NCBI RefSeq assembly: GCF_004028095.1
Contig: NZ_SBHM01000006.1
Location: forward strand, 434,001-498,000
DNA from: Paenarthrobacter ureafaciens
Lineage (GTDB): Bacteria > Actinomycetota > Actinomycetes > Actinomycetales > Micrococcaceae
Length of the DNA: 64,000 nucleotides
Direction of reading: 5' to 3'
Shown here: positions 25,863-33,612 of the stretch, in pieces
How positions within the stretch are numbered: position 1 is the first letter of the stretch
Layout: each line of letters starts with the position of its first letter
Translations under genes and position numbers: made by a program
Notes under the pieces: model-generated
What the model was told of the DNA's origin: nothing
Database searches by the model: none
What the model saw: only the letters and a program-made list of their open reading frames with translations

Positions 25863-27191
25863 GTGAGTAGAGCCACGTCGTGGGACCACCCCGCAACTTC
25901 CTTGTACACAGACCATTACGAACTGACGATGCTGCAGGCGGCACTCCACTCGGGGGCCGCGCACCGCCGTTCGGTATTCGAGGCATTCGCCCGCCGCCTC
26001 CCCGACGGACGCCGGTACGGCGTGGTCGGCGGGACCGGACGCCTGCTCGAGGGGATCGCCAATTTCCGGTTCGGGGACGCCGAGCTTGAATTCCTGGCGA
26101 AGAACAAGGTGGTCAACCCGGAAACACTGGATTACCTCGCCAACTACAAATTCAGCGGAGACATCTGGGGTTACGCGGAGGGAGACGCCTATTTCCCCAA
26201 CTCCCCCATCCTCATTGTTGAATCAACGTTCGCCGAAGCCTGCATCCTGGAGACCTACATCCTCTCGGTCCTCAACCACGACAGCGCCATCGCCTCGGCC
26301 GCCTCGAGGATGACCTCGGCGGCCGGGAACCGCCCGTGCATCGAGATGGGCTCCCGGCGCACCCAGGAGGAATCGGCGACGGCGGCAGCACGTGCCGCTG
26401 TCATCGCCGGCTTTGCCAGCACCTCCAACCTGGAAGCCGGCAGGCGCTACGGGATCAAGACCGTGGGCACGGCGGCCCACTCCTTCACGCTTCTTCACGA
26501 CACCGAGCGGGAGGCCTTCGAGGCCCAGATCGCGGCTTTCGGCCCGGGAACATCCCTGCTGGTGGATACCTACGACGTCGAGACGGCGGTCCGCACCGCC
26601 GTCGAGCTCGCGGGCGACAAACTGGGCGCCGTGCGCCTGGACTCCGGAGACCTCGTGGCGCAGGCCCAGTGGGTCCGGCAATTGCTGGATGACCTGGGGA
26701 ACGTCAACACCCGGATCGTGGTGACCTCCGATCTGGACGAGTACGCCATTGCCGCCCTCCAGTCCGCACCCGTGGACTCCTACGGTGTGGGCACCTCGCT
26801 GGTCACCGGTTCCGGAGCACCCACGGCAAGCATGGTCTACAAATTGGTCAGCCGCACCAACGACGCCGGCGAGTTCATTTCGGTTGCGAAAGCCGCCAAG
26901 AACAAGACCAGCGTGGGCGGACGCAAATATGCGCTGCGCAAACTCAATGAACGCGGCAAGGCAACGCAGGAGGTCGTGGGCATCGGACACAGGCCCGAGG
27001 ATGACGGAAACGACCGTTCGCTCCTGCAGCAGTTCGTGAAAAACGGCGAGGTCCTCCCCGGCTGGACAGGTCCTGAAGGCGTCATCCGGGCCAAGGAGCG
27101 CCATGCCGCCAGCATGGCTGAACTGCCCCCCGTCGTGAACCGGCTGCAGCGTGGCGAAGCAGCGATCCCCACCGTGTACGAGGAGAACTGA
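25863..27191 (+). CDS. pncB: Nicotinate phosphoribosyltransferase
   Basis: Makes nicotinate mononucleotide in NAD salvage. Motifs: SLYTDHYELTMLQAAL at the N-terminus, FEAFARRLPDGRRYGVVGG, IEMGSRRTQEESA, GTAAHSFTLLHD (with the active-site His region) and GVGTSLVTGSGAP. It corresponds to PncB1 of mycobacteria. I chose the GTG at 25863 (442 residues) because a -10 box is 7 nt upstream; an ATG at 25836 would overlap the clpS promoter and has no ribosome site. The stop and the pncA start share one base (TGATG), so the next gene is translationally coupled. Confidence 0.93.
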   Translation: MSRATSWDHPATSLYTDHYELTMLQAALHSGAAHRRSVFEAFARRLPDGRRYGVVGGTGRLLEGIANFRFGDAELEFLAKNKVVNPETLDYLANYKFSGDIWGYAEGDAYFPNSPILIVESTFAEACILETYILSVLNHDSAIASAASRMTSAAGNRPCIEMGSRRTQEESATAAARAAVIAGFASTSNLEAGRRYGIKTVGTAAHSFTLLHDTEREAFEAQIAAFGPGTSLLVDTYDVETAVRTAVELAGDKLGAVRLDSGDLVAQAQWVRQLLDDLGNVNTRIVVTSDLDEYAIAALQSAPVDSYGVGTSLVTGSGAPTASMVYKLVSRTNDAGEFISVAKAAKNKTSVGGRKYALRKLNERGKATQEVVGIGHRPEDDGNDRSLLQQFVKNGEVLPGWTGPEGVIRAKERHAASMAELPPVVNRLQRGEAAIPTVYEEN

Positions 27192-27817
27192 TGTCCAAGG
27201 CACTGATCATCGTCGACGTCCAGAACGACTTCTGCGAGGGCGGCTCACTGGCTGTTAATGGCGGAGCCGCAGTGGCGGCCGCCATCAGCGAATACCTTGA
27301 CGCGAACCAGCAGCAGTACGACCACATTGTGGCAACGCAGGACTGGCACATCGAGCCCGGCGACCATTTCTCCGATACTCCGGACATGGTGGACTCCTGG
27401 CCACCGCACTGCCGCGCGCGGACCAAGGGCGCCGAAATCCACGAGGACCTCGACCCCGAATTCATCCAAGCGTATTTCCGGAAGGGGCAGTACACCGCCG
27501 CCTATTCCGGATTCGAGGGAGTGCTCGCCCCGGAAGACGACGTTCCTTCCGGTGACTTGAAAGCGGGACAGGCGGTCACTGAAGTGCTGGATGAGGACGC
27601 GATCGGCCTGGATGACTGGTTGCAAAGCCACGATGTGGAAGACGTGGTGGTGGTAGGACTGGCCACCGATTACTGCGTCCGGGCCACGGCATTGGATGCC
27701 GTGCAGGCGGGGTACAACACCACGGTCATTGCGGAGCTGACAGCGGGGATAGCCGAGGACCCGGAGGAGGTCTTCGAGGAACTGGAAGCCGCAGGGGTCG
27801 AAGTCGAACGCCCCTGA
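27191..27817 (+). CDS. pncA: Nicotinamidase (pyrazinamidase)
   Basis: Hydrolyses nicotinamide to nicotinate, supplying PncB encoded just upstream. The catalytic triad is visible: Asp9 (IIVDVQNDF), Lys98 (FRKGQY) and Cys162 (GLATDYCV); metal ligands Asp51, His53, His59 and His73 lie in the expected pattern. 208 residues. GAGGAG sits 5 nt upstream of the ATG. A strong terminator follows at 27909. Confidence 0.95.
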   Translation: MSKALIIVDVQNDFCEGGSLAVNGGAAVAAAISEYLDANQQQYDHIVATQDWHIEPGDHFSDTPDMVDSWPPHCRARTKGAEIHEDLDPEFIQAYFRKGQYTAAYSGFEGVLAPEDDVPSGDLKAGQAVTEVLDEDAIGLDDWLQSHDVEDVVVVGLATDYCVRATALDAVQAGYNTTVIAELTAGIAEDPEEVFEELEAAGVEVERP

Positions 27818-27818
27818 C

Positions 27819-27897
27819 GCTCTATCACATCCCACCCCACCTCCCCCAACGCTCCATCACATCCCACCTCCCCCAACGCCCTATCACCGGCCTATCA
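27819..27897. repeat. Left cluster of intergenic repeats
   Basis: Three tandem, degenerating copies of a unit beginning GCYCYATCACATCCC: 27819-27850 (32 bp), 27851-27877 (27 bp, with 5 bp missing) and a truncated third copy from 27878. The conserved core CTCTATCACATCCC is the reverse complement of the core in the right cluster. Confidence 0.8.
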
Positions 27898-27908
27898 GCT
27901 GTCAGACG

Positions 27909-27950
27909 ACGAAACGCTCCCCTTTTGGGGTGCGTTTCGTTCATTTTCTT
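27909..27950 (+). terminator. Intrinsic terminator of pncB-pncA
   Basis: ACGAAACGC (27909-27917) pairs with GCGTTTCGT (27932-27940), enclosing CCCC/GGGG and a TTTT loop, followed by TCATTTTCTT. It lies between the two repeat clusters. Confidence 0.88.
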
Positions 27951-27960
27951 GAAGGCACCA

Positions 27961-28037
27961 GTGATAGAGGAAACCCCCCAACACGTCGGGACGTGATAGA
28001 GGAAGGGCCCCAACCCGTCGGGACGTGATAGAGGAAG
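27961..28037. repeat. Right cluster of intergenic repeats
   Basis: Two 32-bp tandem copies (27961-27992, 27993-28024) and a partial third (28025-28037) of a unit starting GTGATAGAGGAA and ending CGTCGGGAC. The core GTGATAGAG is inverted relative to the left cluster, so the two clusters face each other around the pncA terminator. The helicase gene ends 11 bp after it. Confidence 0.85.
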
Positions 28038-28048
28038 CGCCGGGCGGG

Positions 28049-29821
28049 CTACTTGCGTCCGATGAACCAGTCCTGGAGCTTGCGCAGGCGAGCCTGAAGC
28101 TGTTCTTCGTTCGCTTGCGCCACGGCCGGGCCGCCACACAATTCCCGCAGCTTTGTGTGCACCACGCCATGGGGGGTTCCGGTCCGCGCGGACCAGGCGG
28201 AGACATTCTTGGCCAATTCGTTCCGCAGATCCATCAGCATGCGGTGATCCGGTATGGCGGGGGCTGCTTCCGCTGCCGGAGCCTTCCGATTCCTGCGCGA
28301 CTGCTGTTCGTGCTGGCGCTGGCGGAGGAGCATGCCCACCTGGTCGGCGTCGAGGAGCCCCGGTATGCCCAGAAAGTCGAGCTCCTCGTCCGAACCGATG
28401 TCTCCCCCGGTGCCGAACTCGCCGCCGTCGAACAGCACACGGTCAAACGAGGCCTGGGAGTCCAGGGCCTCGAACTTCCCCTTGGTGAGTTCGTCAGAGG
28501 CCTTATCCTCACGGTTGGCCTCCGCCATGAGGTTTTCCTCAGGGTTGAAAAGGCCGTCGTCGTCCTTCTCCGGCCGGTCAAGCGCGTGGTCCCGTTCGGC
28601 CTCCATCGAGTTCGCGAGGACCATCAGCGGCGGTACGGACGGCAGGAAGACCGACGCCGTCTCGCCCCGCTTGCGGGCACGCACGAAGCGACCTACTGCC
28701 TGGGCGAAAAAGAGCGGCGTGGACGTTGACGTCGCATAGACACCCACCGCCAGGCGGGGAACGTCGACGCCTTCCGACACCATGCGGACCGCAACCATCC
28801 ATCGCTGGTTTCCTGCGGAGAATTCCTCGATCTTGCTCGATGCCTTGGAATCATCGGAAAGGATCACCGTGGGCGATTCGCCGGTGATCTTCTTCAACTG
28901 CCCGGCGTAAGCGCGCGCATCCTCGTGGTCCGTGGCAATGACCAGCGCCCCGGCGTCGGGAACGGTCCGGCGGACCTCGCTCAAGCGTTTGTCAGCCGCA
29001 GCGAGGACAGCAGGAATCCATTCACCTGCCGGGTTCAGTGCTGTTCGCCATGCCTGGGACGTGATGTCCTTAGTGACCGCCGCTTCGCCGAGCGAGGCCG
29101 CCATCTCATCACCGGCACTGGTGCGCCAGCGCATCTGGCCCGAGTAGGCCATGAAGAGTACCGGACGCACCACGTGGTCGCGGAGTGCGTCACCGTACCC
29201 GTAGGTGTAGTCGGCCTTGGAACGCCTGATTCCGTCCCGGTCCTCCGCGTACTCAACGAACGGAATCGGGGAAGTATCCGAGCGGAAGGGCGTACCCGTC
29301 AGGGACAAGCGGCGCGCGGCCGGATCAAAGGCTTCGCGAAGCCCGTCACCCCAGGACAGCGCTTCGCCACCGTGGTGGATCTCGTCCAGGATCACGAGCG
29401 TGCGTGCGGCTTCGGTCTTGGCCCGATGCAACATGGGCTTGCTGGCCACCTGGGCGTAGGTCACGGCAACACCAACGAATCCGCGGCCGTGCTGGCCATC
29501 GGAATTCTTGAAGTTGGGATCAATGGCAATTCCGACACGGGCGGCGGCATCTGCCCACTGCCTCTTCAAGTGGTCGGTCGGCGCCACGATGGTCACGCGG
29601 TTGACCACGCCGGTGTCGAGCAAAGTGGTGGCAATCCGCAGCGCGAAGGTCGTCTTACCGGCACCCGGCGTAGCAACGGCAAGGAAGTCCTTGGGGCTGC
29701 GGGTCATGTAGAGGTCCAGGGCCTCCTGCTGCCAGGCGCGCAGCTTCGGGGCGGTGCCCCACGCTGCGCGTTCCGGATAGGCGGGAGGCAGGGATGGGCC
29801 ACCAAAAAGTGTTTCTGTCAT
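28049..29821 (-). CDS. DEAD/DEAH-type superfamily 2 helicase
   Basis: A 590-residue SF2 helicase related to the type III restriction/UvrB-like group. Domain 1: AVATPGAGKTTFALRIA (Walker A), LVILDEIHHGG (motif II, DEIH), RLSLTGTPFRSD (motif III). Domain 2: LVIATDHEDARAYAGQL, VRMVSEGVDVPRLAVGVYA (motif V) and FFAQAVGRFVRARKRGE (motif VI). After ~residue 440 comes an acidic region, then a C-terminal helical part (ELAKNVSAWSARTGTPHGVV) that resembles the family's tail. No methylase or nuclease gene is adjacent, so it is probably a housekeeping nucleic-acid helicase of actinobacteria. The start MTETLFGG is chosen for a G-rich ribosome site. Confidence 0.9.
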   Translation of the reverse strand: MTETLFGGPSLPPAYPERAAWGTAPKLRAWQQEALDLYMTRSPKDFLAVATPGAGKTTFALRIATTLLDTGVVNRVTIVAPTDHLKRQWADAAARVGIAIDPNFKNSDGQHGRGFVGVAVTYAQVASKPMLHRAKTEAARTLVILDEIHHGGEALSWGDGLREAFDPAARRLSLTGTPFRSDTSPIPFVEYAEDRDGIRRSKADYTYGYGDALRDHVVRPVLFMAYSGQMRWRTSAGDEMAASLGEAAVTKDITSQAWRTALNPAGEWIPAVLAAADKRLSEVRRTVPDAGALVIATDHEDARAYAGQLKKITGESPTVILSDDSKASSKIEEFSAGNQRWMVAVRMVSEGVDVPRLAVGVYATSTSTPLFFAQAVGRFVRARKRGETASVFLPSVPPLMVLANSMEAERDHALDRPEKDDDGLFNPEENLMAEANREDKASDELTKGKFEALDSQASFDRVLFDGGEFGTGGDIGSDEELDFLGIPGLLDADQVGMLLRQRQHEQQSRRNRKAPAAEAAPAIPDHRMLMDLRNELAKNVSAWSARTGTPHGVVHTKLRELCGGPAVAQANEEQLQARLRKLQDWFIGRK

Positions 29822-29936
29822 GCGAGGTCCCCCAGGCAAATGGCAGCGCCCGGCGCTTCCGGCCTCACGGCCGGAACGGGGCGGCAAGCCGCTAAGCGGC
29901 AGTGATCAAAGAGGGCTTGGTGTGACTTTCCGGCCA

Positions 29937-30254
29937 CTACTTGGAATCGCCCGGGCCGCCGTCATTGCCCGGACGGAGGCCGTCATAGATCTCCTTGCAT
30001 TCCGGGCAGACAGGGAACTTCTTGGGATCACGGCCCGGCGTCCAGACCTTGCCGCAGAGGGCAATGACGGGCTCGCCGGTCATTGCCGACTCCATGATCT
30101 TTTCTTTCCGCACATAGTGCGCAAACCGCTCACGATCGCCGGGTTCCACTTCCTGGCGCGTTTCCTCGCGCTCAATGGTGGCAGTGGACGTTCCGGCTCC
30201 GGAAAGCTCTCGCATGGGGTCGTTCTCGAATGGATCCGGAGGAAGCGTAGTCAT
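29937..30254 (-). CDS. DUF3039 protein with Cys/His metal-type site
   Basis: A 105-residue protein of the actinobacterial DUF3039 family. The conserved core is RFAHYVRKEKIMESAMTG, VIALCGKVWTPGRDP and FPVCPECKEIYDGL; the His, single Cys and CxxC could bind zinc. Function unknown. The ATG at 30254 follows a TAGGAT box by 7 nt. It lies 115 bp upstream of the helicase on the same strand; this pairing is common in actinobacteria as I recall it, and may be functional. Confidence 0.85.
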   Translation of the reverse strand: MTTLPPDPFENDPMRELSGAGTSTATIEREETRQEVEPGDRERFAHYVRKEKIMESAMTGEPVIALCGKVWTPGRDPKKFPVCPECKEIYDGLRPGNDGGPGDSK

Positions 30255-30261
30255 GCCATCC

Positions 30262-30267
30262 ATCCTA
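30262..30267 (-). promoter_or_regulatory. Leaderless -10 box of the DUF3039 gene
   Basis: TAGGAT on the minus strand, 7 nt before the ATG at 30254; no Shine-Dalgarno. Confidence 0.45.
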
Positions 30268-30271
30268 CCGG

Positions 30272-31054
30272 CTAAAGCCCCTGCCACTCCGGCTTGTTGT
30301 CGTAGGTGTGGCGATAGTAATCGGCCAACTTCAGCGAGGACGCCGCGGCTTCGTCAACCAGGATGGTGGCATGGGGGTGCATCTGAAGCACGGACGCGGC
30401 ACAGATCGCCGCCACCGGCCCCTCGACGAAATCCCGCACGGCTTGGGCTTTTTGGGCACCCGTTGCCACCAGGATCACATGCTTGGCGTCCATGATGGTG
30501 CCAAGGCCTTGGGTGACCACATGGTGCGGAACTTCATCGATGTTCCTGAAGAACCTGGCGTTGTCCTTACGGGTTTGCTCAATGAGGGTCTTGATGCGGG
30601 TGCGCGAGGCAAGCGAGGAGCCGGGCTCGTTGAACCCGATGTGGCCGTCAGTCCCCACGCCCAATATCTGCAGATCCACCCCACCGGCCGCTTTGATGGC
30701 ATCCTCGTACGCCTGGCAGGCGGCCACCAGATCCGCCGCGGTACCGTCCGGACTGTGGACATTCTCAGGCTTGATGTTCACGCGGTTGGTGAACTCGCGC
30801 CGAATAACCTCGCGGTAAGACTCCGGGTGACCAGCCTCAAGCCCGACGTATTCGTCCAACGCAAACCCATGGGCCTGGCTGAAGTCCAGGTTGCCGGCTT
30901 CGTAGCGTCGGGCAAGTTCGTCGTAGATGGGCAGCGGCGAAGATCCCGTGGCCAAGCCCAGCACCGCGTTGGGCTTCCTCCTGACCAGCGCCTCGATGGC
31001 GTCGGCAGCCAAAGCGCCTATCTGTTTGGTGCCGGGGAGAATGACAACTTCCAT
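30272..31054 (-). CDS. nagB: Glucosamine-6-phosphate deaminase
   Basis: Converts glucosamine-6-phosphate to fructose-6-phosphate plus ammonia in amino-sugar breakdown. Motifs: LGLATGSSPLPIYDELAR, FALDEYVGLEAGHPESY, LGVGTDGHIGFNEPGSS and VTQGLGTIMDAKHVILVATG. 260 residues from the ATG at 31054, which has GAAAGG upstream; codons further upstream are leader. The matching deacetylase gene nagA lies 10 kb away on the other strand, not in an operon. Confidence 0.95.
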   Translation of the reverse strand: MEVVILPGTKQIGALAADAIEALVRRKPNAVLGLATGSSPLPIYDELARRYEAGNLDFSQAHGFALDEYVGLEAGHPESYREVIRREFTNRVNIKPENVHSPDGTAADLVAACQAYEDAIKAAGGVDLQILGVGTDGHIGFNEPGSSLASRTRIKTLIEQTRKDNARFFRNIDEVPHHVVTQGLGTIMDAKHVILVATGAQKAQAVRDFVEGPVAAICAASVLQMHPHATILVDEAAASSLKLADYYRHTYDNKPEWQGL

Positions 31055-31153
31055 CGTCGGGCCTTTCAACGGTTGCGGATGCTAACAAACTACTCTCGAG
31101 GATATCCCATGTCCTATAACTAATCATGGTGCTGGCAGGGTTGTGACATGCGC

Positions 31154-32725
31154 TCACCGGTTCACGCTCAATTGCGCGAACAGTTCAGGACCACGGACGT
31201 CCAGCCATCTCCCGCCCAACCGCACACCTGTTATGAAGAGGGCGATCCCCAGCAACGGTCCTATGGCAAGGTTGACCCATCCCGCCTCCGGCCCGCCTGC
31301 GATGACTTGAACCAGTACCAATGCCAACTCGGGCAGCAGCAGGACGGCAAGGACCAGCATGCCCACGCCCTGCACCGCGAGTGTCTGGGCCACATTGCCG
31401 GGCGGCTTCTTGAACGGGCTGTCGCCGGGCAGGGGAACAGCGACGTTATAGCGGGCAGATATGACCGACGACAATCCAAGGCCGGTGAACAACGTTCCCA
31501 AAGCGAGCCCCAGAAGATTCGGGAGCCAGATCCAGTCTCCGGTGACGGCGATAGGGCCAATGGTGAAGACCAGGACTACGGGCAAGGAAATAACAAGGCA
31601 AGCCAGCGCGCGGCCCAGTCGGTCATCCACGCCACGGACCCCGGAAGCCAGGTGCAAGGCAAAAGCCGTGTTGTCGTAGGAGACATCGGCGGAAATGGAC
31701 CAAGCCATCATGAACGCCGTCAGCGGGCCGAGGATCATCAGCATGCCATAGCTGCCCGTCTGGCTTCCGCTGAAGAAGAAGATCACCGGAAGCAGCGGTA
31801 TCACCACCAAGGAGCCGGCGTATCGCGGGTCCTTCAACCAGTACACCAGTGCCCTCGCGGCCACCGCTCCGGCGGGCGTGCCGGGAAGCACCCCGAACAG
31901 GCCGAGTTTGCCGCCCTTCTTTGCGGAGCCGCCGGAATACGGAGGCGTGACCAGCGCCCGCTGCAACAGGACGTGCCAGCACCACAGCAACAACGCAAGG
32001 GTGGACAGGGCAACGACGGCCTTAAGTCCTGCAGCCGCGAAGTTCCCGGCTTCCAGGTCGCCGCCAAGGGACCATGCCGCACCCAACGGCGTCCAGGACA
32101 CAGAGCGGGCAAGTGCCTGCAGGTAATCCCCACTGCCACGGATGCCCTCCACGATCCCCATCATGATGGGCCCCAAAAGCACCAGGGGAATGAAGACGAT
32201 GATGCTGCTAACGTCCTTGAACCGGCGCGAAGACGCCAGCCCGGCCGTCGCCGTCGTGACGACCTTGGACAGCACTATGCACGTCAGGGCACCCAGGAGA
32301 GCACCGATCAAGGCTCCCACGGCAGCCGGAAAACTCCGGGACCATGTCCCTACCGTGCCCAGGGCTGCCAACAGTGTTGCCAGTCCCGGTATCCCGATGA
32401 ACCCGGCCAATGCCAGGCCCGCGAGCAATTGCCTTGGCGGTATGGCGTAACTGCTGAACCGCGCCGGATCCAGCGTCATGTCCGCAGCGGAAGCCACCAG
32501 CGGGATGATTCCCCAGCCGAGGATGGCCGCCGCACCTCCCAACACCACCACGGTGTGGGCAATCCCGGCATCAGCCCAGCGAAGTGCAATCAGGCCTCCG
32601 ATAAGGAGCGACAGCATGCCGAGGGCATAAAGCAGGCCAAGGCCCATACCAATCAATTGAAGCGGGCTGCGTCTAAAGCCGTTCAGCAGCAGCCGCCACT
32701 TGAGCCTCAGAAGGTGCGCAACCAT
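31154..32725 (-). CDS. ABC exporter membrane subunit
   Basis: A 523-residue, very hydrophobic protein with about 12 predicted membrane segments and no signal peptide. It overlaps the ATP-binding gene by 19 bp, and the pair forms a two-gene exporter of the ABC-2-like type. The start MVAHLLRLKWRLLLNGFRR (32725) is inside the end of the ATPase gene; longer in-frame codons upstream are just the shadow of that gene. Substrate unknown. Confidence 0.82.
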   Translation of the reverse strand: MVAHLLRLKWRLLLNGFRRSPLQLIGMGLGLLYALGMLSLLIGGLIALRWADAGIAHTVVVLGGAAAILGWGIIPLVASAADMTLDPARFSSYAIPPRQLLAGLALAGFIGIPGLATLLAALGTVGTWSRSFPAAVGALIGALLGALTCIVLSKVVTTATAGLASSRRFKDVSSIIVFIPLVLLGPIMMGIVEGIRGSGDYLQALARSVSWTPLGAAWSLGGDLEAGNFAAAGLKAVVALSTLALLLWCWHVLLQRALVTPPYSGGSAKKGGKLGLFGVLPGTPAGAVAARALVYWLKDPRYAGSLVVIPLLPVIFFFSGSQTGSYGMLMILGPLTAFMMAWSISADVSYDNTAFALHLASGVRGVDDRLGRALACLVISLPVVLVFTIGPIAVTGDWIWLPNLLGLALGTLFTGLGLSSVISARYNVAVPLPGDSPFKKPPGNVAQTLAVQGVGMLVLAVLLLPELALVLVQVIAGGPEAGWVNLAIGPLLGIALFITGVRLGGRWLDVRGPELFAQLSVNR

Positions 32726-33573
32726 TCGAGCCCCTCCGTCCGGTGACCGCCACCCACAAGCTGGACAAAGCGTTCTTCCAGGGTGGAGCCTGCGCGGACC
32801 TCGTCCACGGAACCGGCAGCCAGGACCCGGCCACCGGCAACCACGGCTACGTGGCTGCACATGCGCTGCACGAGGTCCATGACGTGGCTGGAGACGATGA
32901 CGGTTCCCCCGGAGGCTACATAGCCGTCCAGGATTCCCCTGATGTTGGCCGCGGAAACAGGGTCCACGGACTCGAAGGGCTCGTCCAAGACGAGGAGCCG
33001 GGGCGCATGGATCAAGGCAGAGGCCAGCGCAATCTTCTTGGTCATGCCCGCTGAATAGTCCACCACCAGCGAACCCGCATCAGCTTGCAGGTCGAAGGCT
33101 GCCAGCAGCTCACCCACCCGGGACTTAACCACGTCCCGGTCCATACCGCGCAGCAGACCTGCGTAGGTCACCAATTGTTCGCCGGTGAGCCTGTCAAACA
33201 AGCGGACACCGTCCGGCAGCACTCCCATGAGCTTCTTGGCTTCCAAGGGACGCGCCCACACGTCCACCCCGTGTACCAGTGCGGTGCCGAAATCCGGACG
33301 GAGCAGTCCGGTGGCCATGGACAAGGTGGTGGTTTTGCCGGCCCCGTTGGGGCCAACCATTCCATAAAACGACCCGGCCGGAACTTCGAGGCTCACACCG
33401 TCGACGGCGATTTTGTCACCAAAGCGCTTGGCGAGTCCGCGGATGGACAACGCAGAAGGCTGCTGGACCCCGGGAGTTTGTGTCGCCCCGAATACCTCCT
33501 GCGGGTGGGCCGTTACCGACGGCTCCTGAGCGGGCAGGGACTGGCTGCTGTTTTCATGGTCTGGTTCCCTCAT
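32707..33573 (-). CDS. ABC transporter ATP-binding protein
   Basis: A 288-residue ATPase. After a 40-residue polar N-terminus come Walker A MVGPNGAGKTTTLSMATGLL, signature DYSAGMTKKIALASALI, Walker B RLLVLDEPFESVD and the switch His in VIVSSHVMDLV. The YSAGM-type signature is usual for ABC-2 exporters such as those moving drugs or lipids. It is first in the two-gene operon with the membrane subunit. TAGGCT stands 6 nt before the ATG. Confidence 0.9.
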   Translation of the reverse strand: MREPDHENSSQSLPAQEPSVTAHPQEVFGATQTPGVQQPSALSIRGLAKRFGDKIAVDGVSLEVPAGSFYGMVGPNGAGKTTTLSMATGLLRPDFGTALVHGVDVWARPLEAKKLMGVLPDGVRLFDRLTGEQLVTYAGLLRGMDRDVVKSRVGELLAAFDLQADAGSLVVDYSAGMTKKIALASALIHAPRLLVLDEPFESVDPVSAANIRGILDGYVASGGTVIVSSHVMDLVQRMCSHVAVVAGGRVLAAGSVDEVRAGSTLEERFVQLVGGGHRTEGLEWLRTF

Positions 33574-33579
33574 GCCTCC

Positions 33580-33585
33580 AGCCTA
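33580..33585 (-). promoter_or_regulatory. Leaderless -10 box of the ABC ATPase gene
   Basis: TAGGCT on the minus strand, 6 nt before the ATG at 33573. The 6-nt spacer GGAGGC resembles a ribosome site but is too close to the start to be typical. Confidence 0.35.
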
Positions 33586-33612
33586 GCCGGGCACTGTCCG
33601 CCTCCGTCAGAG

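Noticed and set aside
27819..28037. A CRISPR array
   Set aside because: Repeats are imperfect tandem units of about 32 bp with no unique spacers, only three copies each and no cas genes.
31148..32746. A 532-residue open frame on the plus strand opposite the ABC permease
   Set aside because: Antisense to a well-supported ABC membrane gene; the amino-acid composition (high Gln/His/Arg) is typical of a GC-skew artefact.
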